Shown here one piece after another: positions 27,488 to 34,845 of a DNA stretch of 45,189 nucleotides (positions within the stretch are counted from its first letter, which is position 1; every line of letters starts with the position of its first letter). Source of the DNA: CAYUVF01 sp964448045. GTDB taxonomy: Bacteria > Bacteroidota > Rhodothermia > Rhodothermales > Salinibacteraceae. Under the pieces are notes generated by a model. The model did no database searches. It had not been told where the DNA came from and saw only the letters and a list, made by a program, of their open reading frames with translations. The position numbers and the translations under genes were made by a program. The DNA lies in contig CAYUVF010000034.1 in assembly GCA_964448045.1 (NCBI GenBank), positions 1 to 45,189 on the forward strand, in the 5' to 3' direction.

Positions 27488-27844
27488 TTAGGTGGTTTCG
27501 CGCATCCGCTCTTTGATTCGGGCCGCTTTGCCGCGCAGATCGCGCAGGAAGTACAGCTTCGAGCGGCGCACGCGTCCGCGGCGGCGCACCTCAATCTTGG
27601 CCACGCGGGGCGAGTGCAGCGGGAAGATCCGCTCAACACCGATGCCACCAGAAATCTTGCGCACGGTGAAGGTGCGTCCCGCACCGCTGCCGTCAAGGCT
27701 GAGCACCACACCCTCGAACTGCTGGATGCGCTCTTTCTCACCCTCGACCACGCGCAGGTGGACATTGACCGTGTCGCCCGGCTGGAACTCCGGAACGTCG
27801 TCGCGAAATTGAGTTGCTTCAACCAGGTCAAGTAGATTCGACAT
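27488..27844 (-). CDS. rplS: Large ribosomal subunit protein bL19
   Basis: L19 sits at the 30S-50S interface. The 118-residue protein matches the family end to end: FQPGDTVNVHLRVVEGEKER, QFEGVVLSLDG, TFTVRKISGGIGVERIFPLHSP and RRGRVRRSKLYFLRDLRGK. It is preceded on the mRNA by AGAAGG about 9 nt before the ATG, one of the few Shine-Dalgarno-like stretches in the window. It follows trmD after 69 bp, as in the widely conserved rpsP-rimM-trmD-rplS operon. Confidence 0.97.
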   Translation of the reverse strand: MSNLLDLVEATQFRDDVPEFQPGDTVNVHLRVVEGEKERIQQFEGVVLSLDGSGAGRTFTVRKISGGIGVERIFPLHSPRVAKIEVRRRGRVRRSKLYFLRDLRGKAARIKERMRETT

Positions 27845-27913
27845 GGCGGTACCTTCTGTAGTTTTAGGGGTTCAGTGTGTTGCGAATGTCGCGTCGCACA
27901 GCGTGGGGTGCTG

Positions 27914-28606
27914 TCACGACGGGGTTTCGTCGAGCAAATCGGGGCGCCGCTCCTGAGTCTTCTGGATGCGCTGCTCATCACGCCACGCGGCGATGGCCCG
28001 GTGGTTTCCCGAACGCAACACCGCGGGCACCTCCATCCCCCGATATTCCGCCGGGCGGGTGTACACCGGTGCATCGAGCAGCCCGTCCTGAAACGAATCG
28101 GTCAGGGCCGACGACGCATCGCCGAGCACACCGGGTAGCAAACGCACGACCGCATCAACGAGCACCAACGCAGGAAGTTCACCACCGCTCAGCACGAAGT
28201 CCCCGATGGAGATTTCGCGCGAAACGAGCTCATCCCGCACCCGCTGGTCAATGCCTTTATAGTGGCCGGCGATGAGTACCAGATGCTCGTTCATCGACAG
28301 CCGGTTGGCCATCGACTGGTCGAGGCACACGCCATCTGGGGTCAGGTAAATCACCTCATCGGGCGAGCAACCGGCATCGGCCTCGATGGCTTCAACGCAA
28401 TGGAACAGCGGCTCGGGCTTGAGCACCATCCCCGCGCCGCCGCCGAAGGGATAATCATCGATCTGGCGGTGCTTGTCTGTGGCGTGCTCGCGCAAATCCT
28501 GCACGCGGATGTCCACCAGCCCTTTGCGAGTCGCACGCTGGATGATGCTGTGTTCCAACGGACTCGCCACCAGATCGGGCAGCGCTGTGATGAGGTCGAT
28601 GCGCAT
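27914..28606 (-). CDS. trmD: tRNA (guanine-37-N1)-methyltransferase
   Basis: TrmD methylates G37 next to the anticodon, which prevents +1 frameshifting. The 230-residue protein carries the SPOUT trefoil-knot motifs: DDYPFGGGAGMVLKPEPLF, IAGHYKGIDQRVRDE (variant of the usual GRYEGVDER), and IGDFVLSGGELPALVLVDA, then the C-terminal domain with GNHRAIAAWR. The length is slightly under the E. coli enzyme. It follows rimM after 41 bp. Confidence 0.96.
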   Translation of the reverse strand: MRIDLITALPDLVASPLEHSIIQRATRKGLVDIRVQDLREHATDKHRQIDDYPFGGGAGMVLKPEPLFHCVEAIEADAGCSPDEVIYLTPDGVCLDQSMANRLSMNEHLVLIAGHYKGIDQRVRDELVSREISIGDFVLSGGELPALVLVDAVVRLLPGVLGDASSALTDSFQDGLLDAPVYTRPAEYRGMEVPAVLRSGNHRAIAAWRDEQRIQKTQERRPDLLDETPS

Positions 28607-28647
28607 ACGTGTGAATGAACAGGTGTTGGCCGAGGGATCGGCACGCG

Positions 28648-29208
28648 TCAGTCGAGCAGGCCGTCAATGGGGCGGACGACTACCTGCTCGCCGTCGAGGT
28701 CAATGTCGATGATGAAGTCGTCCACGGCCGGGATCATCGCCTCGGGCTTACCGTCGCGCCGCACCACATACACGTCGTGCGCGGGCATCTGCAGGATGTT
28801 GGCAACGGTGCCGAGCACAGTGCCATCTTCAGCGACGACATCGAGGCCGATGAGGTCGTGGATGAAGAACTCGTCCTCGGCGAGATCGGGTAGTTCCTCT
28901 TCCGGCACAAACGTAAATTTCTTCGTGAGCCGCTCGGCGGCGTCGCGGCCTTCCACCTCGTCCAGCTTAAGGATGATCGTGAGCCCGCGTTTGGACTCCT
29001 GATAGCGCACGGAAGCCACCGCGTGCGGAACTGCCCGATCGGCAAACGAGCCGACGTAGACCGTCTCCAGTCGCTCAAAGAGCGATGAGTCGTCCGTCTC
29101 CGGCTCCACCTTGAGCTCGCCGTGGACGCCGTGGGGACGAAAAATATGCCCGATGCGCACCAGGGTATCGGCGGGTGGGGTGTCCGGTGTAGAAGTCGGC
29201 CCTTCCAT
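28648..29208 (-). CDS. rimM: 16S rRNA processing protein RimM
   Basis: RimM helps mature the 3' domain of 16S rRNA and binds uS19. The 186-residue protein has the N-terminal barrel (VRIGHIFRPHGVHGELKVEPETD), the linker and the PRC-barrel C-terminal domain (DEFFIHDLIGLDVVAEDGTVLG, IPAVDDFIIDIDLDGEQVVV). The first 16 residues are a Pro/Thr-rich lead not seen in the core family. It starts 42 bp after rpsP in the conserved operon. Confidence 0.95.
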   Translation of the reverse strand: MEGPTSTPDTPPADTLVRIGHIFRPHGVHGELKVEPETDDSSLFERLETVYVGSFADRAVPHAVASVRYQESKRGLTIILKLDEVEGRDAAERLTKKFTFVPEEELPDLAEDEFFIHDLIGLDVVAEDGTVLGTVANILQMPAHDVYVVRRDGKPEAMIPAVDDFIIDIDLDGEQVVVRPIDGLLD

Positions 29209-29250
29209 CAGATCGCGCGCCGTTCGTCCATTTTCGAAAAAGAAGCGGGG

Positions 29251-29958
29251 TTACGCTTTGTCTTCGTCGCCGTCTTCCTCGTCGGTGTCTTCTGTGTCCT
29301 CGTCGGCATCGGAGGCCTCGGCATCGGAGGCCTCGGTATCGGCTTCAGCTTCATCCTCAGCGTCCTCGGTATCGGCCGTATCGGTCGTGTCGGTCGCCTC
29401 ACTCGCTTCCACAGCGTCGGTGGAGGCTTCGGCCTCGTCCGCCGTATCTTCTTCCGCTTCCTCGGCCTCGGCTTTTGCTGCTTCGGCTTCTGCTTTGGCG
29501 GCCTCTTCTTCGGCCTTCTTGCGGGCCTCTTCTTTGCGCTTGCGCTCCTCTTCCTGGAGCTCTTTGACGCGCTGGCGCTCTGCTTCGAGAGCCCGGCGGC
29601 GGCGCTCCTCTGCCGTAATCTTAAGGTCTTCGTCTTCGGCGACGCGCTCGCGGTGCTCCTGGACCGCCTCCTCAATCTGTGGATCGGAGTGGCCGGTGAG
29701 TTCCAGATGCTTGGCGAGCAGTAGGCCCTGCTTGCTGAGGATGCTGCGGACCGTGTCGCTGGGCTGGGCGCCTTCGCGCAGCCAGTACATGATGCGATCT
29801 TCCTTGAGCTTGACCTCGGCGGGCTGCTCCAGCGGATAGTAGCGCCCGAGGTCCTCGATGTAGCGCCCATCGCGCGCATTGCGCTTATCAGTGGCGACGA
29901 TCGAAAACACGGGAATTTTTTTGCGCCCCATACGGCGCAAACGAAGTTGGACTGCCAC
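29251..29958 (-). CDS. rpsP: Small ribosomal subunit protein bS16 with long acidic C-terminal extension
   Basis: Residues 1-80 or so are a normal S16 (VQLRLRRMGRKKIP, FSIVATDKRNARDGRYIEDLGRYYP, WLREGAQPSDTV), which is needed for 30S assembly. The start is a GTG at 29958. The protein then continues to 235 residues, nearly three times the usual 80-90. Residues about 95-165 form a highly charged Glu/Arg/Lys/Ala helix, probably a coiled coil, and about 165-235 is almost only Glu, Asp, Ala, Thr and Ser. Moderate extensions of S16 are known in Bacteroidota; this one is long. The DNA of the tail is repetitive but stays in frame, so it is not a frameshift. It is the second gene of the ffh cluster. 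Confidence 0.93.
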   Translation of the reverse strand: MAVQLRLRRMGRKKIPVFSIVATDKRNARDGRYIEDLGRYYPLEQPAEVKLKEDRIMYWLREGAQPSDTVRSILSKQGLLLAKHLELTGHSDPQIEEAVQEHRERVAEDEDLKITAEERRRRALEAERQRVKELQEEERKRKEEARKKAEEEAAKAEAEAAKAEAEEAEEDTADEAEASTDAVEASEATDTTDTADTEDAEDEAEADTEASDAEASDADEDTEDTDEEDGDEDKA

Positions 29959-30032
29959 GACGTTTTGTTCGTTCGGTTTAAGTGAGCGTGTGGGTTACGA
30001 AAGAGTGCAAATCGGGATCAACCCGATGGGCA

Positions 30033-31427
30033 TTACATGCCGGGGAAGCCGCCTTTTCCGCCTCCGCCGCCCATGCCCATCCGGTTCATGAGCTTCTTCA
30101 TATCCATGCCGCCCCCGCCTTTTCCGGTCAGTTTGGACATGGTCTTCATCATCTTCTTCATCTCGCGGAACTGCTTGATCAGCTGGTTCACATCGCGCAC
30201 CTCCATCCCGCTTCCGTGCGCGATGCGCCGGCGGCGAGTGCCGTTGAGAATCTGCGGATTGGCGCGCTCCTCGGGCGTCATCGACATGATCATCGCCTCG
30301 ATGTGCTTGAACGCGTCGTCGTCCACATCGAGGTCTTTGACCTGCTGACCGACGCCCGGCAACATGCCAATCAGGTCCTTGAGCGGCCCCATCTTCTTGA
30401 TGCGCTGCAACTGATCGTAAAAGTCCTGCAGGTCAAAGTCCTGCGTGCGGATTTTCCGCTGCAGCTTCTGCGCCTGCTTTTCGTCGTACTGTTCCTGGGC
30501 GCGCTCGACGAAGGACACGACATCGCCCATGCCCAGGATGCGCTGCGCCATCCGATCCGGATAGAACGGCGTGAGCGCATCGAGCTTTTCGCCGGTCGAG
30601 GCAAACTTGATGGGCTTCTCGACGACCGAGCGGATCGAGAGCGCCGCGCCGCCGCGGGTGTCGCCGTCGAGCTTGGTGAGCACGACACCGTCGTAGTCGA
30701 GCTGCTCGTTGAACTCCTTGGCGGTATTGACCGCGTCCTGGCCGGTCATGCTATCGACGACGAACAGGATTTCGTCGGGCTCGACGGCGGATTTGATATC
30801 GGTGACCTCCTGCATCATCCGCTCGTCGATGTGCATGCGGCCCGCCGTGTCGATAATTACGATGTCGCGAGCGGTGCGGCGCGCTTCATCGACGGCTTCT
30901 TCCGCCACGCGCACGGCATCCTGCACAATCTGGCCGTCCTCCTCGACCGAGTACACCGGCACGCTGACCTGATCGGCCAGGGTGCGCAGCTGGTCGACCG
31001 CAGCCGGGCGGTACACATCGGCCGCAGCCAAGAGCGGCGCATGCCCGTCCTTGACGAAGTGCTTCGCGAGCTTAGCGCAAAAGGTGGTCTTACCCGATCC
31101 CTGCAGACCCGCTACGAGAATCACCGTCGGCGGCGTATCCGCCATCTCGATGCCCTCGAACTCGTCGCCGAGGAAGTGGGTGATCTCGTCGTAGACGATT
31201 TTGGTGAGCTGCTGCCCCGGCGTGACCGACGTCAGCACCTCTTCGCCGGTGGCCTTCTCTTTCACCCGATCGGTGAAGTCACGCGCCACCTGGTAGTTGA
31301 CATCGGCGTTGAGCAACGCGCGCCGGATCTCGCGCATTGTCTCGGCGATGTTCAACTCATTAATCTTGCCCTGGCCGCTGATGGACTGCAGGGCACCTTC
31401 CAACTTTTCGGATAGACTGTCAAACAT
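30033..31427 (-). CDS. ffh: Signal recognition particle protein Ffh (SRP54)
   Basis: Ffh binds 4.5S RNA and signal sequences of nascent membrane proteins and docks with FtsY. The 464-residue protein has the helical N domain (1-90), the GTPase G domain with the P-loop GLQGSGKTT at 107-115, DTAGR and TKLDGDTRGG, and a C-terminal M domain (about 325-464) rich in Met and ending in a Gly/Met tail (GGGGMDMKKL, GMGGGGG). The RNA-binding signature RRRRIAHGSGM is intact. Length is standard. It is the first gene of the minus-strand cluster; rpsP follows after 74 bp. Confidence 0.97.
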   Translation of the reverse strand: MFDSLSEKLEGALQSISGQGKINELNIAETMREIRRALLNADVNYQVARDFTDRVKEKATGEEVLTSVTPGQQLTKIVYDEITHFLGDEFEGIEMADTPPTVILVAGLQGSGKTTFCAKLAKHFVKDGHAPLLAAADVYRPAAVDQLRTLADQVSVPVYSVEEDGQIVQDAVRVAEEAVDEARRTARDIVIIDTAGRMHIDERMMQEVTDIKSAVEPDEILFVVDSMTGQDAVNTAKEFNEQLDYDGVVLTKLDGDTRGGAALSIRSVVEKPIKFASTGEKLDALTPFYPDRMAQRILGMGDVVSFVERAQEQYDEKQAQKLQRKIRTQDFDLQDFYDQLQRIKKMGPLKDLIGMLPGVGQQVKDLDVDDDAFKHIEAMIMSMTPEERANPQILNGTRRRRIAHGSGMEVRDVNQLIKQFREMKKMMKTMSKLTGKGGGGMDMKKLMNRMGMGGGGGKGGFPGM

Positions 31428-31493
31428 AAGGGATCGCGGGCCGCGTGGGCGGTCGGCAAAAGAATGAGCGGCACGGCCGAAGGGACCAGACCG

Positions 31494-31535
31494 CGTGCAG
31501 AATAGTCAGATTATAGTATACCCTCGAAAGGGGCA
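31494..31535 (-). promoter_or_regulatory. Candidate promoter of the ffh-tyrS cluster
   Basis: On the minus strand TATAAT lies in the AT-rich stretch complementary to 31510-31520, about 85 bp before the ffh start. A TTGCCC sits 15 bp upstream of it, a shorter spacing than ideal and overlapping the terminator of the preceding gene. This is the only AT-rich stretch in the 132-bp gap. Confidence 0.4.
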
Positions 31536-31560
31536 AGCGATCCATCACCGCTTACCCCTT
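31527..31560 (-). terminator. Terminator after the CMD-domain gene
   Basis: AAGGGGCAAGCG (31528-31539) pairs with CGCTTACCCCTT (31549-31560) with one C-A mismatch and a 9-nt loop. On the minus strand the stem ends in CCCCTTT. It touches the stop codon of the gene at 31560. Confidence 0.7.
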
Positions 31561-31937
31561 TATTCATCCGTGGCGGCCTGCTCGCGCAACAGATCGATGG
31601 TCTCAACGGCGTGGCGCAGGTGCGGGATCACGATGGAACCGCCGACGACGAGCGCCACGTTCAACGCGTCATCGAGCTCCTCATCGGTGAAGCCCAGCTC
31701 TACGCACTGCTGCAGGTGATAGTCGATGCAATCGTTGCAGCGGAGCACCATAGAGGCCACCAGGCCCAGGAGCTCCTTTGTGCGCCGATCCAGCGCCCCA
31801 TCGCGGTAGGCCGCCGAATCCAGGTTAAAGAACCGCTTCATCCCGAGGTGATGTTTCTCCTCAAGAATCCGCTCGTTCATGCGTTTCCTATACGCAGAAA
31901 ACGCCTCCAGTCGATCCGAGGACTCGTCAGTGTTCAT
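31560..31937 (-). CDS. Carboxymuconolactone decarboxylase (AhpD-like) family protein
   Basis: This small cytosolic all-helical protein has 125 residues. The redox-type motif Cys67-Asn-Asp-Cys70 followed by His74 (CNDCIDYH) is the signature of the CMD family, shared with the alkylhydroperoxidase AhpD. The surrounding LDRRTKELLGLVASMVLRC and GFTDEELDDALNVALVVGG fit closely. With a complete CxxC and His, a thiol-peroxidase or disulfide role is more likely than true carboxymuconolactone decarboxylation. The gene is monocistronic, bounded by its own terminator, and divergent from the folate gene. Confidence 0.85.
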   Translation of the reverse strand: MNTDESSDRLEAFSAYRKRMNERILEEKHHLGMKRFFNLDSAAYRDGALDRRTKELLGLVASMVLRCNDCIDYHLQQCVELGFTDEELDDALNVALVVGGSIVIPHLRHAVETIDLLREQAATDE

Positions 31938-32078
31938 CTATAATTCGCTCTGATCGGTGATGAAGGGATGGGCTGACTGGCTGTAACAAAGACCGGCCTG
32001 TGTTCGTGGTGTTGACGGGGGTCGGATGTTCGGCTAAACCTGCGGACCGGGTCCTGCGTTTATAGGGATGCCTCATTC

Positions 32079-32705
32079 ATGACGATCCGGATTCACATGC
32101 CGGCTTCCACATCCACCACGAAATCCGAGCTCCGCACGGAGTTCGAGCACTACCGAGCGTCGCTTTCCGACGCGGCCTACGCCGAGCGTAGCGCAGCGAT
32201 TCGCGCCCAGGCCCGGGCGCTTCCGGAACTGGATGCCGCCCGCACGGTGCATATATATTGGCCGATGACGGACGAGCGTGAGGTGGACACGCGGCCGCTC
32301 ATCGAGCGGTTGCACCGCCAGGGCCGTTGCGTCGTTCTGCCGGTGGTCACCCGGTTCGATGGCACGCCGGAGATGACGCATCGGCGCTACACAGGGCCGG
32401 CATGCCTCGCCACGAACCGCTGGGGCCTGCGCGAACCCCAGGATACGCCCGAAGTTTCGCCTGCGTCCCTCGATGCCGTCCTGGTACCGGCCCTCGGCGC
32501 CGGGCGCAACGGCCATCGCATCGGGCACGGCTTCGGCTACTACGATGCGTTTTTACCCCGCGTGGCTGCGCCGACGCTCACGCTCGTTTACGCGGCCTGC
32601 CTGGTTGACGCCGTTCCGGCCGATCCGCACGACATCCCGGTATCGATGATCGCGACCGAGCACGAAATCATTCGCCCGGACGCCTGCTACCCCCCGCCCT
32701 GCTGA
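32079..32705 (+). CDS. 5-Formyltetrahydrofolate cyclo-ligase
   Basis: This enzyme uses ATP to convert 5-formyl-THF to 5,10-methenyl-THF and returns stored folate to the one-carbon pool. The 208-residue protein shows the N-terminal TKSELRTEFEHYRASLS, the middle VHIYWPMTDEREVDTRPLIE, and the C-terminal ATP-site motif GHGFGYYDAFL. ATG 32079 is used; ATG 32097 is an equally good start and would remove six residues. In many bacteria this gene follows the 6S RNA gene; the 141-bp leader here contains G-rich, partly self-complementary sequence, but I could not draw a convincing 6S fold. Confidence 0.9.
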   Translation: MTIRIHMPASTSTTKSELRTEFEHYRASLSDAAYAERSAAIRAQARALPELDAARTVHIYWPMTDEREVDTRPLIERLHRQGRCVVLPVVTRFDGTPEMTHRRYTGPACLATNRWGLREPQDTPEVSPASLDAVLVPALGAGRNGHRIGHGFGYYDAFLPRVAAPTLTLVYAACLVDAVPADPHDIPVSMIATEHEIIRPDACYPPPC

Positions 32706-32735
32706 CGCCCTCCTTCACCTGGTATTCCTCCCGCT

Positions 32736-33395
32736 ATGGCTGAACGCAAACGCACGCGGTCTCGCCCCTCGGACTCCTCCGAGGAATCGTTCGAGCAACC
32801 GTCGGCTTTCGAAGTTGGAGAAACAAACCTCGACCTCGATGACATCTCCGAGGACGAGCTCGACCTGCTCTTCGACGAACAGGAAAGCGGCAGCATCTGG
32901 AACGTCCCCACGATCTCCGGGCTGGCGCTGATTCTCGTGGGCGTCATTTATCTACTGACTGAGATGGGTGTCTGGAACGGGATCGACGTGACGTTCCTCG
33001 CCTCCACGCTTCCCATCATCGGCGGGGTGCTGATTATTTTGCTCGGCTTCGGCGTGCTCTCGTGGCGGCCGCGGCGCAAGCAGAAAAAGAAGCCCAAACA
33101 GGCCGTCGAGGCGTCCACCGGCAAACGGAAGGTCGTTGAAGAACCCGAACTGGAAGAGAAAGAAGAGGATCAGAAACGCCTCACCCGCTCGCGCAGGAAC
33201 AAGAAGATTGCGGGCGTCTGTGGCGGCATTGCCGACTACCTTAACCTCGACCCCACGCTCGTGCGCATCGCGTTCGTCGTGGGCACGATCGCATCGGGCG
33301 GATGGCCCTTCTTCTTCGCCTACATCGCCCTCGCCTACGTGATGCCCAAAGAAGATCCGCCCAAAGAGCGGATTCGCATCATCCGCGACGAGTAG
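32736..33395 (+). CDS. PspC-domain membrane protein
   Basis: The 219-residue protein has an acidic N-terminus (1-50), two membrane helices (about 55-75 and 82-105), a charged cytosolic linker, and a C-terminal PspC domain: LTRSRRNKKIAGVCGGIADYLNLDP followed by a hydrophobic helix pair. In enterobacteria PspC senses envelope stress and relieves PspA inhibition. Here PspA is absent from the neighbourhood, and the order (extra helices first, PspC last) differs from the short enterobacterial protein. It starts 30 bp after the cyclo-ligase gene. A direct stress-sensing role is inferred only. Confidence 0.85.
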   Translation: MAERKRTRSRPSDSSEESFEQPSAFEVGETNLDLDDISEDELDLLFDEQESGSIWNVPTISGLALILVGVIYLLTEMGVWNGIDVTFLASTLPIIGGVLIILLGFGVLSWRPRRKQKKKPKQAVEASTGKRKVVEEPELEEKEEDQKRLTRSRRNKKIAGVCGGIADYLNLDPTLVRIAFVVGTIASGGWPFFFAYIALAYVMPKEDPPKERIRIIRDE

Positions 33396-33430
33396 CCCGT
33401 ACGACGGGGGTCTGCTGCCGAGGTGATCAG

Positions 33431-34723
33431 CTACCCCTGATTGGCGGGAGTCATCTCGGGGACGGTGCCGGCCAGGGCGGTGTGAAAGTGATCGGGATGG
33501 AAATGGGTGCGGATGGCCCGATTGACCGTGGCGAGCGATAGCGCCTCCACCTCCGCCGAAAAATCATCGAGATAGCTCAGGTCGAAGCCGCGCTCGGCGT
33601 TGGTCAGGATCGAGCGAGCAAGGCGGCCCGTCGTCGCCAATCCGACGGTGTAAGACCCCGTAATGGTAGTCTTTTTGGCCTCCAGTTCCTCTTCGGTGGC
33701 GCCTTCGCTGACGAAGCGTTCGACCTCAGCTCGCGTGGCTTCCAGTCCCTCATCCAGCTTCTCGCCACTGAGCGTTACGCCAATCTGCCAGTGGCCGTCG
33801 TAGCGCGTCGACATCCCCGAGAGGCCTGAGCTAATCCCATATGTCAGCCCCCTTTCGTCGCGGATTGCAGCCATGAGCCGGGCAGAGAAGTTGCCGCCCA
33901 GGATATAATTTCCCACGTACAGCGGCAGGTACGCGTCATCGTCGCGGCGCACGTCGAGCGCGTGGCCCATCCGCACGTCGACGTTCTGCTTGTCGGGCAT
34001 GGGCACGGTCGACTGGCCATCAGCCGGCGCGAGCGCCCCGCCCGCGTGCGTCGCCGGGGCCCCGTGCGGCGCCCAGTCGCCGAAGTGCGCCTCGATCGCC
34101 GACGCGATGGCGGCATCGTCGATGTCGCCGACGAACGCAAACGTGAACTCGGTCGCGCCGATGTGGCTGGCGTGGTAGTCGCGCACCGCGTCGATGGTCA
34201 TCTGCTGGAGCTGGCGGATCTGCTCCTCGGGCGGGGGCGTGTAGTTGGGATGGTCGGCGGGATAGAGCACCCGCGAGAGCGCCGCGGCGGCCTGGGTCTT
34301 CGTATCCTCCAACTCACGGCGCACCTGCGCGATGGCCTGCGCCCGGGCCTTCTCGAACTCGGCCGGATCGAATAGCGGCTCGCGGAGCATCTCGGCGAGG
34401 ACCGCCATTACCCGGGGCACATCATCGCGAAGAGCCCGCCCGGAGATGTCGATGTAGAGCCCATCGCTCGTGAGGTTCAGCTGTGCGCCGCAGTCCTCCA
34501 GCACCTTCGCCAGCGCGAAGCGGTCGCGGTGCTGCGTTCCTTTGTCGAGCAGCGAAACGGCCATTTCCTGCCGGAGGTCGTCGCCGCCGGCGAGATCGGG
34601 GTTCGTCTGAAACGAGCCGCGCCACGAAACGACCTGCTCGGCCGGCGTTTCCAACGTCAGAAGACGACACGGCCCGACGGTGCGCTCGTGAACGCGATCG
34701 GCGAAATGGGTGACTGAACTCAT
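33431..34723 (-). CDS. M16-family peptidase-like subunit without the zinc motif
   Basis: The 430-residue protein has the two-lobed M16 fold: GSFQTNPD near the start, the SLLDKGT turn and, in the second half, the RDERGLTYGISSGLS segment that binds the substrate C-terminus. The HxxEH zinc motif that should precede the KGT turn is replaced by Glu53-Met-Ala-Val56-Ser57, so this chain cannot cut. In M16B systems such a chain pairs with an active one, as in mitochondrial processing peptidase. An active partner lies directly upstream at 34846-36162. The start ATG 34723 gives MSSVTHFADRV; the frame is open further back into the repeat tract. It should be cytosolic, as no signal peptide is seen. Confidence 0.85.
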   Translation of the reverse strand: MSSVTHFADRVHERTVGPCRLLTLETPAEQVVSWRGSFQTNPDLAGGDDLRQEMAVSLLDKGTQHRDRFALAKVLEDCGAQLNLTSDGLYIDISGRALRDDVPRVMAVLAEMLREPLFDPAEFEKARAQAIAQVRRELEDTKTQAAAALSRVLYPADHPNYTPPPEEQIRQLQQMTIDAVRDYHASHIGATEFTFAFVGDIDDAAIASAIEAHFGDWAPHGAPATHAGGALAPADGQSTVPMPDKQNVDVRMGHALDVRRDDDAYLPLYVGNYILGGNFSARLMAAIRDERGLTYGISSGLSGMSTRYDGHWQIGVTLSGEKLDEGLEATRAEVERFVSEGATEEELEAKKTTITGSYTVGLATTGRLARSILTNAERGFDLSYLDDFSAEVEALSLATVNRAIRTHFHPDHFHTALAGTVPEMTPANQG

Positions 34724-34761
34724 AGATTTGATGGATTCATCAGGTTCGTGAAAAGCCGGCG

Positions 34762-34801
34762 GGCGGATGGTGGGTTGGGCGGATGAGCGGATGGGCGAAT
34801 G
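34762..34801. repeat. Tandem octamer micro-repeat, consensus GGCGGATG
   Basis: Five contiguous 8-mers fill the gap between the M16 genes: GGCGGATG (34762), GTGGGTTG (34770), GGCGGATG (34778), AGCGGATG (34786) and GGCGAATG (34794). It is a perfect-period array with point changes. It differs in unit and length from the array before purK. Confidence 0.7.
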
Positions 34802-34845
34802 TGGAAGCAAATCTTTATGATCGCCCCCACGCCCCCATGCCCCTC

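Noticed and set aside
26018..27835. A 605-codon plus-strand frame across smpB, the MqnA-like gene and rplS
   Set aside because: It spans three well-supported minus-strand genes and has no recognisable domain, so it is a shadow.
29111..29839. Plus-strand frame with long Ser/Ala/Val runs opposite rpsP
   Set aside because: It is the complement of the acidic GAG/GAC-rich tail of S16; the S16 frame has a clear start, domain and stop.
31938..32078. 6S RNA before the 5-formyl-THF cyclo-ligase gene
   Set aside because: The gene order would fit, but the 141-bp gap is short and I could not draw a long hairpin with a central bubble.
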